A stretch of 64,000 nt of DNA from Isoetes taiwanensis (GCA_021234155.1 JAJEKV010000003.1:27449166-27513165); one strand, 5' to 3'; numbered from the stretch's first letter, positions 34,033 through 46,194 are shown. Program-made: numbers and translations. Notes: generated by a model from the sequence alone, not told the origin.

Positions 34033-37000
34033 TTAGATTAAATATTTAAGATTTTAATAAGCTCCTAGGAATTTGTGCTATTTCCGTCATTGTTCTCTCT
34101 CAAGATTAAATATTTAAGATTTTAATTTAAGATTTTAATAACCTCCTAAAGATTCGACCAAAGTATACTTGTACTAACATATCAATCTTGATTTACATTT
34201 TTGTGTTTACTAACCAAATCCCTCCAACCCAACCCAACCCAAATGTCATTATCATTCACCATCTACGTGCATAATACAACATAAAAGCCATCACTGTAAT
34301 GATCTGACATTTTTATGCATGCATCCATGATTTGTTATTCCCAATTTGCTTGAAAGGAATTAACGACCTATTAACTAGGAAATCAGACACATATAAGAAA
34401 AAATTAAATCAAGCATATCTAACCACTAAACCATAGTACTATGAAGAAATATTGGTCTGAACTTGCCCATATGGTACCACAGCCTTCTGGTGTTTTTAAG
34501 GCAAGATATTTTTATATTTATTAATAATATGTAATAAATACATTTATTCAAGGCTCTATGATAGCCAGATAACCTATACATGTCAGCACACATGCTCAAA
34601 TCCCTTAACGGATCAAATATAGCAATCCCGCACTATGAATATACTTGTTTCCTACATAACTATGGCGATAAAACGGCAAGATCACAACCTGGATTCAGAG
34701 TAAATATCTAGGAATAACTCTTCCACTTTCCTTTCTTCAAGAAGCTTCATAAGCCAGATCATTCTAATGATAAAATTACAGCTGCTCTGCAAAACCTAAA
34801 ACACCATTTTGTGATATAATTTTAAGGTAAAAATTTTTGTCATTATGCTTGCATTCTTCTTTGTTTTCAATTACTTCATTCAAGCGCATAGCTCAATTAC
34901 TTCTGCAAATTACGTTTGTATATTCTTTTTACAGAAATTTTGGTTGGAAAACAAAGTTCTAATTAAAAAAGTATGATTGTCAAAGCATAACTTGGTGGTA
35001 TGTAAGTCACTAAAAATAAAATGATGTGAAGACCATTGTCCAATTCCTATTAACAAGGGCAATCATTATAGTCATCTATTGTTAACTATAGAAAGGTCGA
35101 GACATTGAAGATAAAGCAAAGAAGGATCAACTATCATTGAGAAAAAGGCAACAAAGTAAAAGAAGTAGACTTCAAGTATAAAAGGTGGTATCTTTTGCAA
35201 CCAAAAAGGAGACACAAGGCATCAGTATGTGGTTGAGGGAAAGAGGCATGCAACAAAAGGGGGAAGCGGCAATGGCTACATATTTTTAGAAGAAAGCACA
35301 TTTAAGAACAAAAGTTGAACTTCGGGTATTTAAGCAGGGACTGTCAGCCAGTTTGCTAGAGGGACCAACAATGACAAGCATCTATCTGCCTCTTCTGATG
35401 ATCTTCAGACAGTAGCGACCAAACACGAAATTCATTAGTGATACTTTGATCCAAAGCTTTTGCAGATACTCTACTGAAATTCCTTTCTTTTTCATAGTCG
35501 GATATCTATTCTATTGATCGGAGGCTATGGTGAAGTAGCGTTGATCATTCCAAAATCCAATAGCCAGAGTCAGTGTGTAAATTTACCATAGCCGATTCAG
35601 AGATGGATCCGATTGTGTGGTTGATTGTAATCCATATCAATTTCTTAAATCACATCTCAACCTGTTATATATATCTTGTTCTCCTCTTGTTTCTCAATCG
35701 AAGTATTGTTTTAAGCTTTTCTTCGACCCAAGGCTTCACAAGTTATATCAGATCTGATTGTTGATTTCATTCTTACAGCTATAGAGATTTGGTTCTAGAT
35801 CTCTGAAAAAATGGATTTGGAGGTAGATTCAACAGAAATTGCATTTTGGTTTGAAAGATCAATGGCAAAATCTGCATAAATATTATGCCTACTATTTGTG
35901 GTGGTGCTGCTACTAGATTCAATTATTAAGCCAAAGGATTGAAGGGACAAATTTTTGAGAAGCAAGTTATTTTGAAGGACGTCATTCTATTCATCATCAC
36001 AAAATGAGTACATTCTATATCACTTTATTCTACATATATCACATGGAAGCCACTCTACTACCTAGGCACGATATGCTAACAATCACCATATACATCATAC
36101 ACTGACTGAAAGGCCGTGCGCCATCATGATCGCCCATCGCACTTTTCTCCAAGCTTCTGAAGGACGTCATCCTATTCATCATCACAAAATGAGTACATTC
36201 TATATCAACTTTATTCTACATATATCACATGGAAGCCAATCTACTACCTAGGCGCGATATGCTAAGAGCTGCTTTACATGTGATTATTGAGTACATATGG
36301 CAGGTTTAAGGTCTCTACCACCAGTTGGTCATATTTAACCCGTGACCTCATGGCAATGGATTTTTAAGGTCCCCATTACTAGACCAATATTGGTCAGCTT
36401 TGAAACCATGACCTTGAGTGTGGCAGTTTAAGGTCCTGCCACTAGACCATGCCCCATAGACAAACCATCATTCCTTACACAAGACAAACCATTATCCCTT
36501 ACACTCGTAATTAAATCCCCCCTAAATCCCCCTTTTGTTTAGGTGCATATTCATACTAGGAGTGAATGCGGACATCGAGAGTTGTTCGATGGGCATATTC
36601 ACGAGTTATTTTCATTTTGTGTTGTAGATAGCAACCCTCAACTGTGGGGTAAGTTATTTTCATTTTGTGTTGTAGATAGCAACCCTCAACTGTGGGGTAT
36701 TGCCTTGGGGTATACAATATAAGAAGATTAGTGGGATATTATAAGGTTTAGAGCAAGTATATGGTGTTGATTCAATATATGTATTGTACAATTTGTAGGG
36801 GAGGTGGAGAGGCTCTCATTGCCCTATATCACCCCTCGTATGTATATGCATCCAAACAAAAGGGAGTTTTATTATGAAAGATAAGGGATAATCCTTTATT
36901 ATAAAGTTTTAGTGTATGTCGTGCATAAAACCCTAAAACTTTCGACGGCCCAGATTTCACTTAAAATTTTGGATTTCCTTGCAGACCATCGAACCCTAGC

Positions 37001-37267
37001 CTCAATCCAAGCTTCAATCCAGCCTGGCTATGGCAGCTGCGGGAGATTCTTGATGGGTTTTGTTGCCGTATTGAATTGGGTTTTCAGACCAAGTACTTAA
37101 AAAGCTTCATTTCGATGGAGATTCGGGATGGGCTATGCGTGAATATGAATATTCTTAGTGGAATTGGGCTGTCTGGAAAGCTTGGGTTGGGCTTTTTTCT
37201 AAAGCTGTAGCAGAATGTTTTTGGATTACTGAGACGGATTATGAGGTTGAATTTTTTTTTCCTTCAG
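34033..37267. other. No gene; several local duplications
   Basis: AGATTAAATATTTAAGATTTTAA recurs at 34035 and 34102. A 107-bp block (GAAGGACGTCAT... to ...GATATGCTAA) occurs at 35973-36079 and 36159-36264. A 47-bp block containing GTTGTAGATAGCAACCC occurs at 36604-36650 and 36652-36698. Otherwise AT-rich with no motif. Confidence 0.6.
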
Positions 37268-37361
37268 ATGGACCGGAGCGTAGACCTGGTTTATGGAGGA
37301 GGAAACGTCACATGGGCCTTATTGCCCACGCTGTGTACGAAGGTGGATGGCATGTTACAGG
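37268..37361 (+). pseudogene. LOG-type cytokinin phosphoribohydrolase exon, frameshifted
   Basis: LOG enzymes release active cytokinin bases from riboside monophosphates. After a TTCAG acceptor the frame reads VDLVYGGGNV, then in a shifted frame MGLIAHAVYEGGWHVTG, followed by a GTAAGC donor. The PGGxGTxxE nucleotide/catalytic motif belongs to a later exon and is not found nearby; GGGxxGLMGxxAxAVxxGGxHVxG is the diagnostic block seen here. The frameshift between the halves and the lack of neighbouring exons suggest an isolated relic, or a gene with very long introns plus an indel. Confidence 0.7.
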
Positions 37362-37864
37362 GTAAGCTCTTCTTAAATGCTTCATTTCCCTGTTTTTTCC
37401 TTTTCCATCCAGACCGGCAGAAAAAAGCCCTTCCATTTTCAATCCGTCCAAAACATCCATCAAATGCAAAGCTACAACTCCACTGAGCAATGGAGCATGA
37501 AGTAAACACAACTGGACTGATTACAGGAGCGATTTCTACCAGGTTTGAAATGCTTTTGTCTTTTTGTCTATAACAGGGAAGCACTGAAAGCTATATTTGA
37601 TTGATAGAAGTTCGTTTCTGATAAGAAAAGGGACCTCAGAATACTGCACATATCTTAAGAAATGCATGCATAAAGTTCTAAGAAACAGTTCCATCCTTAA
37701 TTCACTTGATTCCTCAAAACTTTTCCTGTTTGCCATGCTTCTGGTTCAATATCAACCAAATTTCTCCAGCATAGATTATAAATTTTTGTTCAGAATAATA
37801 AGAGGATGTATGTTTCTGACATGATTTCTTAGGAATTTAATATTTGGGTGACACCATTTCTTTT

Positions 37865-38104
37865 TGCCCATCTGATACAAGCATAAACTACTTTCTGCAG
37901 GGGCCAGTGCTAGAACATTTCGAATTAGAATGAAATGCCAGGGAAGTAGTATGTGACTTTTTAGAAGGAAAAATATATAAACCATCTGTAAAGTCTGTAG
38001 CATCATCAGTGATTGTTGTTTACCATATAACTTGGATATAGGGTATTAAGATTTGGCCACAGCCCTGTAGGACTTGGGATAAACTGGATGTGTAGCAAAT
38101 ATTG
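37865..38104 (+). repeat. Segmental duplicate D1 (left part), interrupted by the 6.6-kb insertion
   Basis: Matches 44929-45347 in order: CTGATACAAGCATAAAC, GAATTAGAATGAAATGCCA, AGAAGGAAAAA, CATATAACTTGGAT, TTTGGCCACAGCCCTGTA, then GATGTG and AGCAAATATTG. Its continuation, GTTGCAAAAGATACTGTGG, is found only after the insertion at 44731. Confidence 0.85.
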
Positions 38105-38257
38105 CCACGGTTCTGTTGCGATAGCAATAGAACCGACATTCCTTGGATGGGGACGCCCTTCCTCGTATCTCCTATTTATTTCGCCTCTTTTTCGTTTTAG
38201 TTTATCGGCGTTCTCTTGAGCTCCATTCATTTTTCCTTTTTGGCTCCACAAGTTTCC
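38103..38257 (+). repeat. Element head, copy 1
   Basis: TGCCACGGTTCTG... to ...CCACAAGTTTCC, 155 bp, apparently identical to 43778-43932. It includes a hairpin 6 bases in: GGTTCTGTTGC, loop GATA, GCAATAGAACC (one mismatch). Confidence 0.9.
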
Positions 38258-39249
38258 TATCACGAACAAAATCTATTCTTCTAGCGGGTAAGCTTTGAAT
38301 AGATTAGCTTTGCTTGGTTCCTCATCCGATGATGGTGTGTGCGCCTTTGTGGATCGTCCTTTCCTTCGGTACTATTGCATCTACTTCCCGTTCTTTGTTT
38401 TTAGTTTATGTTGTCATGCATCGTTTTTTCCCTTTTCTCTGATTTGGTGAATCTACGATGGATTTCCTCTTTCTCTGTTTTTTATTTCGTGCTTACAAGC
38501 ATCCTTTCTCCTTTCTCTGCTTGGTGGGTTTCATGGATCGTTTTCTATGTGGTTCCTTCTATGCCCACAGCTTCTTTTTCGTTCTCCTGTTGACAAGATC
38601 TCTAAGGTGTTTCCCCGTCCTTGGTTGGATCGGTTCTGTGGATTTGTGTTGCACTCCCTCTATCTTTCTGATTTGTATTTCGGTGGCTGTGTTTTTTTGT
38701 GTTTCTATATGCCTTTAGTTTCGGATTATCCAGGCTCAGCTTTGCCCTCTGTGCTTTGATCGAATCTTGCCAAGCATATTTAATTCTGATTTTTGGTTCT
38801 ATAACATATCGATTAGATTAGCTTATAGTTGTTTCGTGTGTTTGGATGGAATCGGCCCTATTGGGCATGGACGGGATGCTGGACGGAGGTTTTATCCTGC
38901 TTATTGGGATTTATAGCATTTTCCATTCTTCTTCTGATGATTCGGGCAGTACCAGGTCCTGGATACTAGGCGTGAGTCATTCATCTCTGGTTCCTCGTCC
39001 TTCTAAAGCTAAGGTATTTCTCAAACTATCCTTTATCTTCAGATGGTTTTTGTAAGGAAATACAGGTTTCGAGAAGCTCTGCAGCCTACGGATGTGAAGT
39101 CTTCTGGCTTCCAAGGAACCGACAGAGGCCGCCTCATGTTCAGAGTGTTCCTTGCACCTTTCTTTACTGCTTGACGGCCTTTAAGATATACATATTTGCT
39201 CAATTCTGCTAATGACCGCTGACTGTGAACATTTGTGCTTTTCTGTAGC

Positions 39250-39339
39250 ATTCCGACTAAATTTCTAGAATCACTGTTATTCCTGATTGTGGTGATTCCG
39301 ACTAAATTTCTAAAATCACTGTTATTCCTGATTGTGGTG
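39250..39339 (+). repeat. 45-bp tandem duplication inside the pyrimidine-rich element
   Basis: ATTCCGACTAAATTTCT... to ...GATTGTGGTG occurs twice head-to-tail with one difference. Other local repeats in the element include GCTTCCGCCTCTGT near 39490-39535 and CTTTGACCCCATTAA-type units at 42630-42970. Confidence 0.85.
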
Positions 39340-42300
39340 ATTTGCACCTGATCTGTATCCAGTTGGCCGATCCTGTATGTTCTTGTTCCATTTTCACAGA
39401 GTCCTCTGCTTGGCATCAACTCTGCCAAATCAAGCTTGTCCCCCGCACCTGATCATAGCCGTTGCAGTTGTGCTTACCATGCAACCGCTTCCGCTTCCGC
39501 CTCTGTAAAAACTTCCGCTTTCGCTTCCGCCTCTGTCGCTGCCTCTTGTCTTGGGGATACCAGGTGCCTCCTTTTTTGCTGCTTCTTGACTTGGGGATAC
39601 CAGGACTTCGTCTAGTTATCTCTTTTTTCTTGATTCACAAATCAATGTTAAAGGTTGTAATTTTTAAAGGGCTCCTTTTTTGCGTTATCTGGTCGTAAGA
39701 GCTAAACACGGAACATCCCACTGTGTTCTTTAATTTGTCTAGTTTCTTTCATATATATATCGATAATTGATTTTCATGGCATTTGTGTTACTAATATTTG
39801 TATGTTACATCAGATGAGTTTCGTTATGATCGACCAGACACTCTCAGTACCACTACAATTCACTATTATTGTTAAGTACCTTTGTAATTTTGTTTTTTTC
39901 ATGATTAGTCTTAATGCACCTATGAGTGTAGTTCGATTTGGACTTACACCGATGACGCTGCACCTAGTTGGGCACATGGGCCCGTCGACTCCATACATGC
40001 AAACCGACTCTTGAAACGATAGCCGCCTAGTTCCAGGTGACTCAATTAATTATTGTTCTACTGGTGGTCTTACATTCAGTATTCTCCCTTTTTTTGCTGC
40101 CGTGTTCTCTCGGGCTTGTTCCCCTCCAGTCCAAATTTAGCCTTGCAAAGGCAGTTTCTCCTCTTCGACATCTGTTAGCTTCGGGGAAGTTTCATGGGTA
40201 CGTGCCTTGAGCTTATATGTATGTGTATACACTAGGTATCCTAAAATTCATTATTGTTAGTAGGATGCTCTTTAGCCACAATTTATCTGTGTTGTGCTTT
40301 CTTGTTATGTATGTTGGCTAGAGTAAGCCGCTCCTTATGTATGTCTCCCTTAGTTCTCATTATTATCTCTGTAAAAGCTATATTCTGCACCCTCTGTTGT
40401 TTTGATGTATCCATTTGTAATGTGGGCACCCTCTAGCTCAAGGAATTGGGAATATTGTGCATTGCATGATTCCAAGCTTCTAGGTTGTTGGTTCTTGCAA
40501 TTATTTCGTTTCTTTCTGGCATGCTTTTTCATTATTCTCATATCCATGATTGCATCATTATGTCAATTTGCTCTAACCATGGCAGTCATTCATTTTCTCC
40601 ATCCCTCTTTACTTTTCGGGCTTGTCGTTTATCTACATGTTCTTGCACTTCGCCCCTTGTTGAGTTTTAAGGTGGTTACCCTTTGTAACATTGGTCATGG
40701 GTTTGGCATTCCTTATCTCCAATTTTGACAATTTTTTGTAAAGATTCTTCTGTTGGAAGTTGGTCCTGGGTTGATCTGGCATATGGTCGAAATTCTTTGG
40801 CAATTTTTATTCTTCTTTGTGTAAATTTTTCCTTTCTCGTCGCTTTTCTTCTTATTTGCCATTAGTTCTCCCTTTATTCATGCTTTTGGATGATCCTACG
40901 CATCTCGTTAATGGCCTGATTTTGCTTATTGCTTCAGGATGGCATCGTTTCACCTGTTGGTATTCATATTGCTCAACGTCTTTTTTGGTTTTTGATCTGG
41001 TTATCATGTCCCCTTATATGCTTCGTTTTTTCCCTTCGTGTTTATCTTGTTTATTTTTTGCTATCTTAGTTTTGGTTGTTAGGTTTGTTCAATTCTTGGA
41101 CATCGATTGACTTTTTTCACCTTTGTTGAGGCCCTCTTTTCTTTCGTATTTCTTGTATAAAATTGGTTTGCCCTCTTTTCTCTATCTTCGGTTCTCACTT
41201 AGTTTGTTGTCCATCCTTGTTACTCTCTTGTGTGACTCCCACACACTTTGTTCTTTTGTTGGTCCATGTGGCTTTATACGTCTTGTTTGCACCCATTGTC
41301 CATCTATTTTAGCTCCATTCGTTTCTTTCAATTCCTTTTGGACCAATTTGTTCGCTTGATCCATTTATCTTGTTAGCCTCTATTGTCTTTGCTATTTTTC
41401 ATGGTAGTTCTTTTATCCTGGTTCGTCAGGTTTGCCCCCCCCCTTTTTTTTTCTTGCTTTTTTCCTTCATCCTGTTGTGATGCACACTACTGCGCATAGT
41501 TGAGCTAGTTGACATTTGTTCACTTGGCACGCCATCTGTTTGGTATCTTTGCTTAATATGCAGTATCCTTGTGCAGTTCGTTTTTGTTCCTTTTACTATA
41601 TTTCATCTTGTTCATGGTGTTTGGTCCCCCTTTTTCATGCTGCACTCTTGCACGGGTTGATCGTGGTACCCACCCTTTACGTCTTGGTGCACTCTTGCAC
41701 GGGTTGCTCATGGTACTCACTTACAGGGCTCCTTTGATTCGTTGTATATATTTTTTGTTGCATATATTTTAGTCGATTCAAGCTTAGTACTTTGGCATCA
41801 TAATTCATTTACAAAGCCCCTCTTCGTTGCATTCACTTTGTTCTCGTGTTTGCATCTCTCTTCTCCATTCAGATGCCATTATTCTTTAGGGCTTCTTGTT
41901 TCTATGGTTGGTTACTAGATATGCTTCGTAGTTTTTTTGGTTTTTTGTGGTCTTATCTCATGGAAATTGGCTCCTATGGGCTTATACTCAGTCAACTTTG
42001 TCATTATTCATTCAATTTATTTGCGACGTTTTGTCTCACTGTCCGTGTCACTCCTTAGCTTTCTTGCTCAATTTGATTTGTCTGCCTATGTTTGGTTTAA
42101 GTTCTTCTTGTCGCTTTCTATGTTCTTTTATACGTCCTCTTTGGTATTTCCTTTGTCAGGTAGTCTCATATTCTCGTTTAGTTCCTTTGGTTCTTTCCAG
42201 TCTGATAGTTATTCTTTTCTCCATGGTTTCTGGTGTTGCATTTGTTCAGTCCCCTTTTTGCGTCCTTTTAACTCTTAGCCTTTCACACATGTGTTTGGTG

Positions 42301-43740
42301 CATGGGTTTTTAGTTCTCCTTAAAACTTTGTTGCTCTATTCCATACTTGCATTTTACAACTTCACCTTCTCTCTTGCCACAGTTCCTTATCTTTATTACT
42401 TTGCCCAGCCATCATCATTTTCTTATCATTCTTGATTGTCCTTTCTTGTTTCCTTCTTCCAATTGGCTTTTCGCCCCCCATTCCTTTGTTCCATGTTGTC
42501 CCAATCAACCATGTAGCCTATTCATTTCATTAGCTTCATTGGTTTCCAAACGAGATTTCATCCAGGTGTCTCACTGTACCAAAATGTTTTTTGCCTTAGT
42601 TTCTCATTGTTCCCTCATTCCTCTTGCCTTGACAATCCTCTTTCACCCCATTAATCCCATTGCGCTTTTTCTTTCCTCAAACTATTCATGTTACTTCCTT
42701 CAATTTCATTTTTGCTTTAGTATCTCATTGTTCCATCACTCCTTCTGCCTCGGCTCTCCTCTTTGACCCCATTAATTTCTTTGTGCCATTTCTTTCCTTG
42801 GGTGTCTAAATTAGTTCCATCCTTAGTATGTCATGGTTCCATCACTTATCTGGCTTCACCTATCCTCTTTGACCCCATTAACTCCTTTGTGTCGTGCCTC
42901 TTATGCCACTGCTTCTATTTGCCTTACTTTCTTCATTTTTTGCTTTACCCCCTTGATCCCATTGACTCCCTTGGTTCACTCGGCCCATCATGTTTGCGTG
43001 AATTTAGCCCCTCTGATCCTATTATCCATGACTTTATTTGCATCTTTGTATTACACCAGTCCTTCTGAACCATACATCCGTCTTTTTTGTCTTTACCATA
43101 TTTTATGTGCTCTGTATATTCTTTTTGTTGGCCCTTGTTGGGTCAATTTTCTTTGTTTTTTCACATATTTCATTTTCCCTATTCTATGCTATTTTCTTAT
43201 GGGTCCTTTTTTGGGGTTTCCTTTGTCAGTTGATCTTAGATTCTCGTTAGTTTTTTATTTAGTCCATTTTTTGTTCGTTCTAGTTGTACTTTTACATTAT
43301 GGAATTTCGTGTCATTTTCTCGTCTAGTTCATTTTTTGGTTCATTTTTTCATTTGTCCTTTTGCTCCATATTTTCTCAGTTGTTTCTTTGTTCTTTCTCC
43401 TTCGTCATTATCCTTTTCCATCCCATGGTTCCTTTCTCCTATTTATCTTTTTCTCCAGTTTCTTGTTTGTCCTTTCTTTTCCATCCCTTGCATCACCTTA
43501 ACACTTATGTTCCTTTTTTATCATGTCTCCATTTGTTCAACTCCCCTCTTTCTTCGCCTTAGTTCTTTTGGCCATGTTAGTGTCTATGATTACCCCAATT
43601 GCTATGTTTTTTCCTTGCTTAGCGTTTATTCCGTTGTCTTGTTCTTTTTTGCCCTTTCCTCCGTTTGGTTCACTTTTTCTCATATTTTTCCTAGTCAGTC
43701 TAGTTTGCTCCTTTCTGGTTGAGATAGGTTCCTCTTCTAT

Positions 43741-43773
43741 CGGCCACTTGATTGTGTCATAGGACCCATCCTA
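43741..43773 (+). repeat. Element tail, copy 1
   Basis: CGGCCACTTGATTGTGTC... to ...CCCATCCTA, repeated exactly at 44693-44725. Here it is followed by GGAA and then head copy 2. Confidence 0.9.
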
Positions 43774-43777
43774 GGAA

Positions 43778-43932
43778 TGCCACGGTTCTGTTGCGATAGC
43801 AATAGAACCGACATTCCTTGGATGGGGACGCCCTTCCTCGTATCTCCTATTTATTTCGCCTCTTTTTCGTTTTAGTTTATCGGCGTTCTCTTGAGCTCCA
43901 TTCATTTTTCCTTTTTGGCTCCACAAGTTTCC
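43778..43932 (+). repeat. Element head, copy 2
   Basis: Matches 38103-38257 base for base as far as I can compare. It begins the short 0.95-kb unit. Confidence 0.9.
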
Positions 43933-44055
43933 CGCCCCCCTCTCCCTTCTTTACAATCAAGGGATAGTCTGTTTTCGGATAGTCTGTTGCAGGGTTTTGG
44001 TTCATTCTATGATGGGGGACAGTGACTTTCTATTACATGTATAGTCTCATTTCTT

Positions 44056-44280
44056 CTCGGCGTGGCACTGTAGCCTCCGAGGCATACTTATTACTTCTTT
44101 CTTTCTCGGCATGGCACTGTAGTCTCCGAGGCATTCTTCTTTTTCATTCTCTCTCGGCGTGGCGCTGTAGCCTCTGAGGCAGCACCAATCGGATGTTTTT
44201 TCCTGCGATGGTCATTCCGCAGACGGTTCTCGATTGATCGGCTGTTGTCACTTCCTCGGCGTGGCCCTGGAGCCTCCGAG
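44056..44280 (+). repeat. Four small CTCGG...CCGAG hairpins
   Basis: Units of 26-28 bases, CTCGGCGTGGCACTGTAGCC then TCCGAGGC, at 44056-44083, 44105-44132, 44153-44180 and 44255-44280. Each can pair CTCGG with CCGAG; the third has TCTGAGG, which keeps a G-U pair. Confidence 0.85.
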
Positions 44281-44692
44281 TGCTATTATATTCTTTCTAT
44301 ATGTTTACAATTTGGCACTTGTCCAGGCTTAAAGCTCCTAACTTTCTAATGGGTCATTCTCATTTTCAGACTTTCCGTTGCAGGTTTTGCAGTTTTCTCA
44401 GTTGGCGGCGCCATCATGTTTGCATCAACTCACTTTTGGCGAATGTTGCTCATTAGGGCGGGATTTTTCATCCCGATGAGAAGTGGTTGCCAGTTTTTTC
44501 ACGTTTGCATATACCAAGTGGTGGAACAATCATCTTTTATCTGGCACTCTTCAATTTTTATCATGCTCTCGATAAATTGTCTAGTTTCGGAGCATGTTCA
44601 ATTTTCAAGCTTTTCATATTTTCTACCCCTAGTAGGGGAACAATATGTACTCAAAGATTTTACAAAAGCTCAATGAGAACACCACTTCACTT

Positions 44693-44725
44693 CGGCCACT
44701 TGATTGTGTCATAGGACCCATCCTA
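44693..44725 (+). repeat. Element tail, copy 2 (right end of the insertion)
   Basis: Same 33 bp as 43741-43773, followed by the resumed D1 sequence AATATTGTTGCAAAAG. Confidence 0.9.
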
Positions 44726-44928
44726 ATATTGTTGCAAAAGATACTGTGGAACATGCATGGTATTATTCGGTTATAAGAGGGTTCGATTATTTAGAAATGA
44801 TTTGGGTAAATGCTAGGATGTTTTCTGGCCAGATGCAGCAAGACAAGCAAGTAGCCATGCAGATTCGATGAGGCTTCTTGCTTGCAGATTTGGGCAAGAA
44901 CTTTTGCCCAATTGCTTTTCGCCCATCT

Positions 44929-45347
44929 GACACAAGCATAAACTTTTTGCAGGTGTCATTGAGAGTGCTAGATTATTTCAAATTAGAATGGAATGCCATG
45001 GAAGTGGTATAGAAACAACCATGCAGATCGGTTGCTGCAACAAACCTAGAGTATACAGTATTGCATGCAAATTTTGTGAAGACCCTGAATATAATACAGG
45101 TTTCTGCATAATGTTAATGCACTTACGTTATGCCTCTGAAACCCAGATATAGTTTGATTTTTATCCAGTTCAAGTAGGGGAGTAGTAGGCTACCAACTAG
45201 AAGGAAAAACATGTAAGCCATTTGTAACATCATCAATGATTGTTATCTATCATATAACTTGGATTTGGCCACAGCCCTGTAAGACTTCGGATAAATTGGA
45301 TGTGTGTTGTTTGGTAAAGTAAGCAAATATTGTTGCAAAAGATACTG
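44929..45347 (+). repeat. Segmental duplicate D2, the empty-site paralogue
   Basis: Collinear with D1 and reading straight through AGCAAATATTGTTGCAAAAG without the insertion. It is longer than D1 in its middle (about 150 bp absent from D1) and has an 18-base difference before the insertion point. Confidence 0.85.
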
Positions 45348-46194
45348 TGGAACATGTATCTTTGTTGATTTGTGTTGTTGAGGTACTTTACATTCTTGCA
45401 AAAAATTGTATGTAAACTTTTGAGAGTTCTCCGCTCAAGTTGCCCCAAACTTTATTAATAAGCAACATTTCTATCTAGAGATCATATTCAATATCTATCT
45501 GAAGATCATGTTTAATTTAAAGCATTTTGAGTTCTCATCTATCTCGAATATAGTATAAACCAATTTCTTATACCGCTATCTAAACTATTTTCTGGAACTA
45601 AAGTTATTGTCTCTGATATCTCTAAGAGTAGTGCTTTTGCTCCTCTCCCATAGCCTACCCCACTCTTGATGCACATGTTTTGTCCATTCAAGATGACAAT
45701 GGTATCATCTTCTTTGAACATATACAACAAATAAAAATATTTTCATGCAACCGAATGTAACACCAATTATGGGCAACATTATCAATAAGGCATCAAACAA
45801 AACGTATTTCTGGATTCTCAGTGCCATCCCATGGACTGCCCACCAAAGGTGATTATTCTGTCATGACAGAGACATGCTTGCTTTCATCAATTACACTCTA
45901 AGCCTACTTCTAAGACATCACATGGAATGATCATAAAAGGTGACAATCACATATAAAGCCCACCAACGATGGGCAATTTACTAGTTGTTTATGTTGTGTG
46001 GAAATTCTAATGTATTGCAAACAAATAAGCAGTTTGGACATAATCATACTAATAAGATGAATGATTATATGAAATGTCACTATGATATCCCATTATTTTA
46101 TCAGATGTTTGTTAGCTGCAAACCTTGAGTAAACGCAAGCCAGAGGAGAACCTTTCATGAGGTTGCCAAGCTTGGTAAGTACTGCACGCTGTCG
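45348..46194. other. No gene recognised
   Basis: AT-rich, with short frames only and no shared repeat noticed. Confidence 0.4.

Larger units (their letters stand above)
38105..44724 (+). mobile_element. 6.6-kb pyrimidine-rich insertion of unknown class
   Basis: Boundaries come from comparison with the uninterrupted paralogue at 44929-45360. Up to seven bases, AATATTG, are duplicated at 38098-38104 and 44725-44731. The plus strand is strikingly T/C-rich for over 5 kb; the Phe/Leu/Ser-rich frames there (up to 164 aa) are compositional. It contains two units, each starting with the same 155-bp head (38103-38257; 43778-43932) and ending with the same 33-bp tail (43741-43773; 44693-44725): one of about 5.7 kb and one of 0.95 kb. 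The head carries the hairpin GGTTCTGTTGC / GCAATAGAACC. There are no terminal inverted repeats, no TG...CA LTR structure, and no recognised protein. The class is unknown. Confidence 0.75.

Noticed and set aside
41846-43722. Many Phe/Leu/Ser/Cys-rich frames of 100-164 aa resembling membrane proteins
   Set aside because: The strand is T/C-rich, which yields hydrophobic frames by composition. Frames overlap in all phases and lack any family motif.
38103-44725. Ordinary LTR retrotransposon with 155-bp or 0.95-kb LTRs
   Set aside because: The second unit does not match the first beyond the 155-bp head. The tail precedes the second head, ends are not TG...CA, and no primer-binding site or PPT was seen.
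38103-44725. Standard Helitron
   Set aside because: A CTAG/CTAA-like end at the tail and a hairpin at the other end do not sit together as Helitrons require. A multi-base target duplication is present, and no 5' TC was found.
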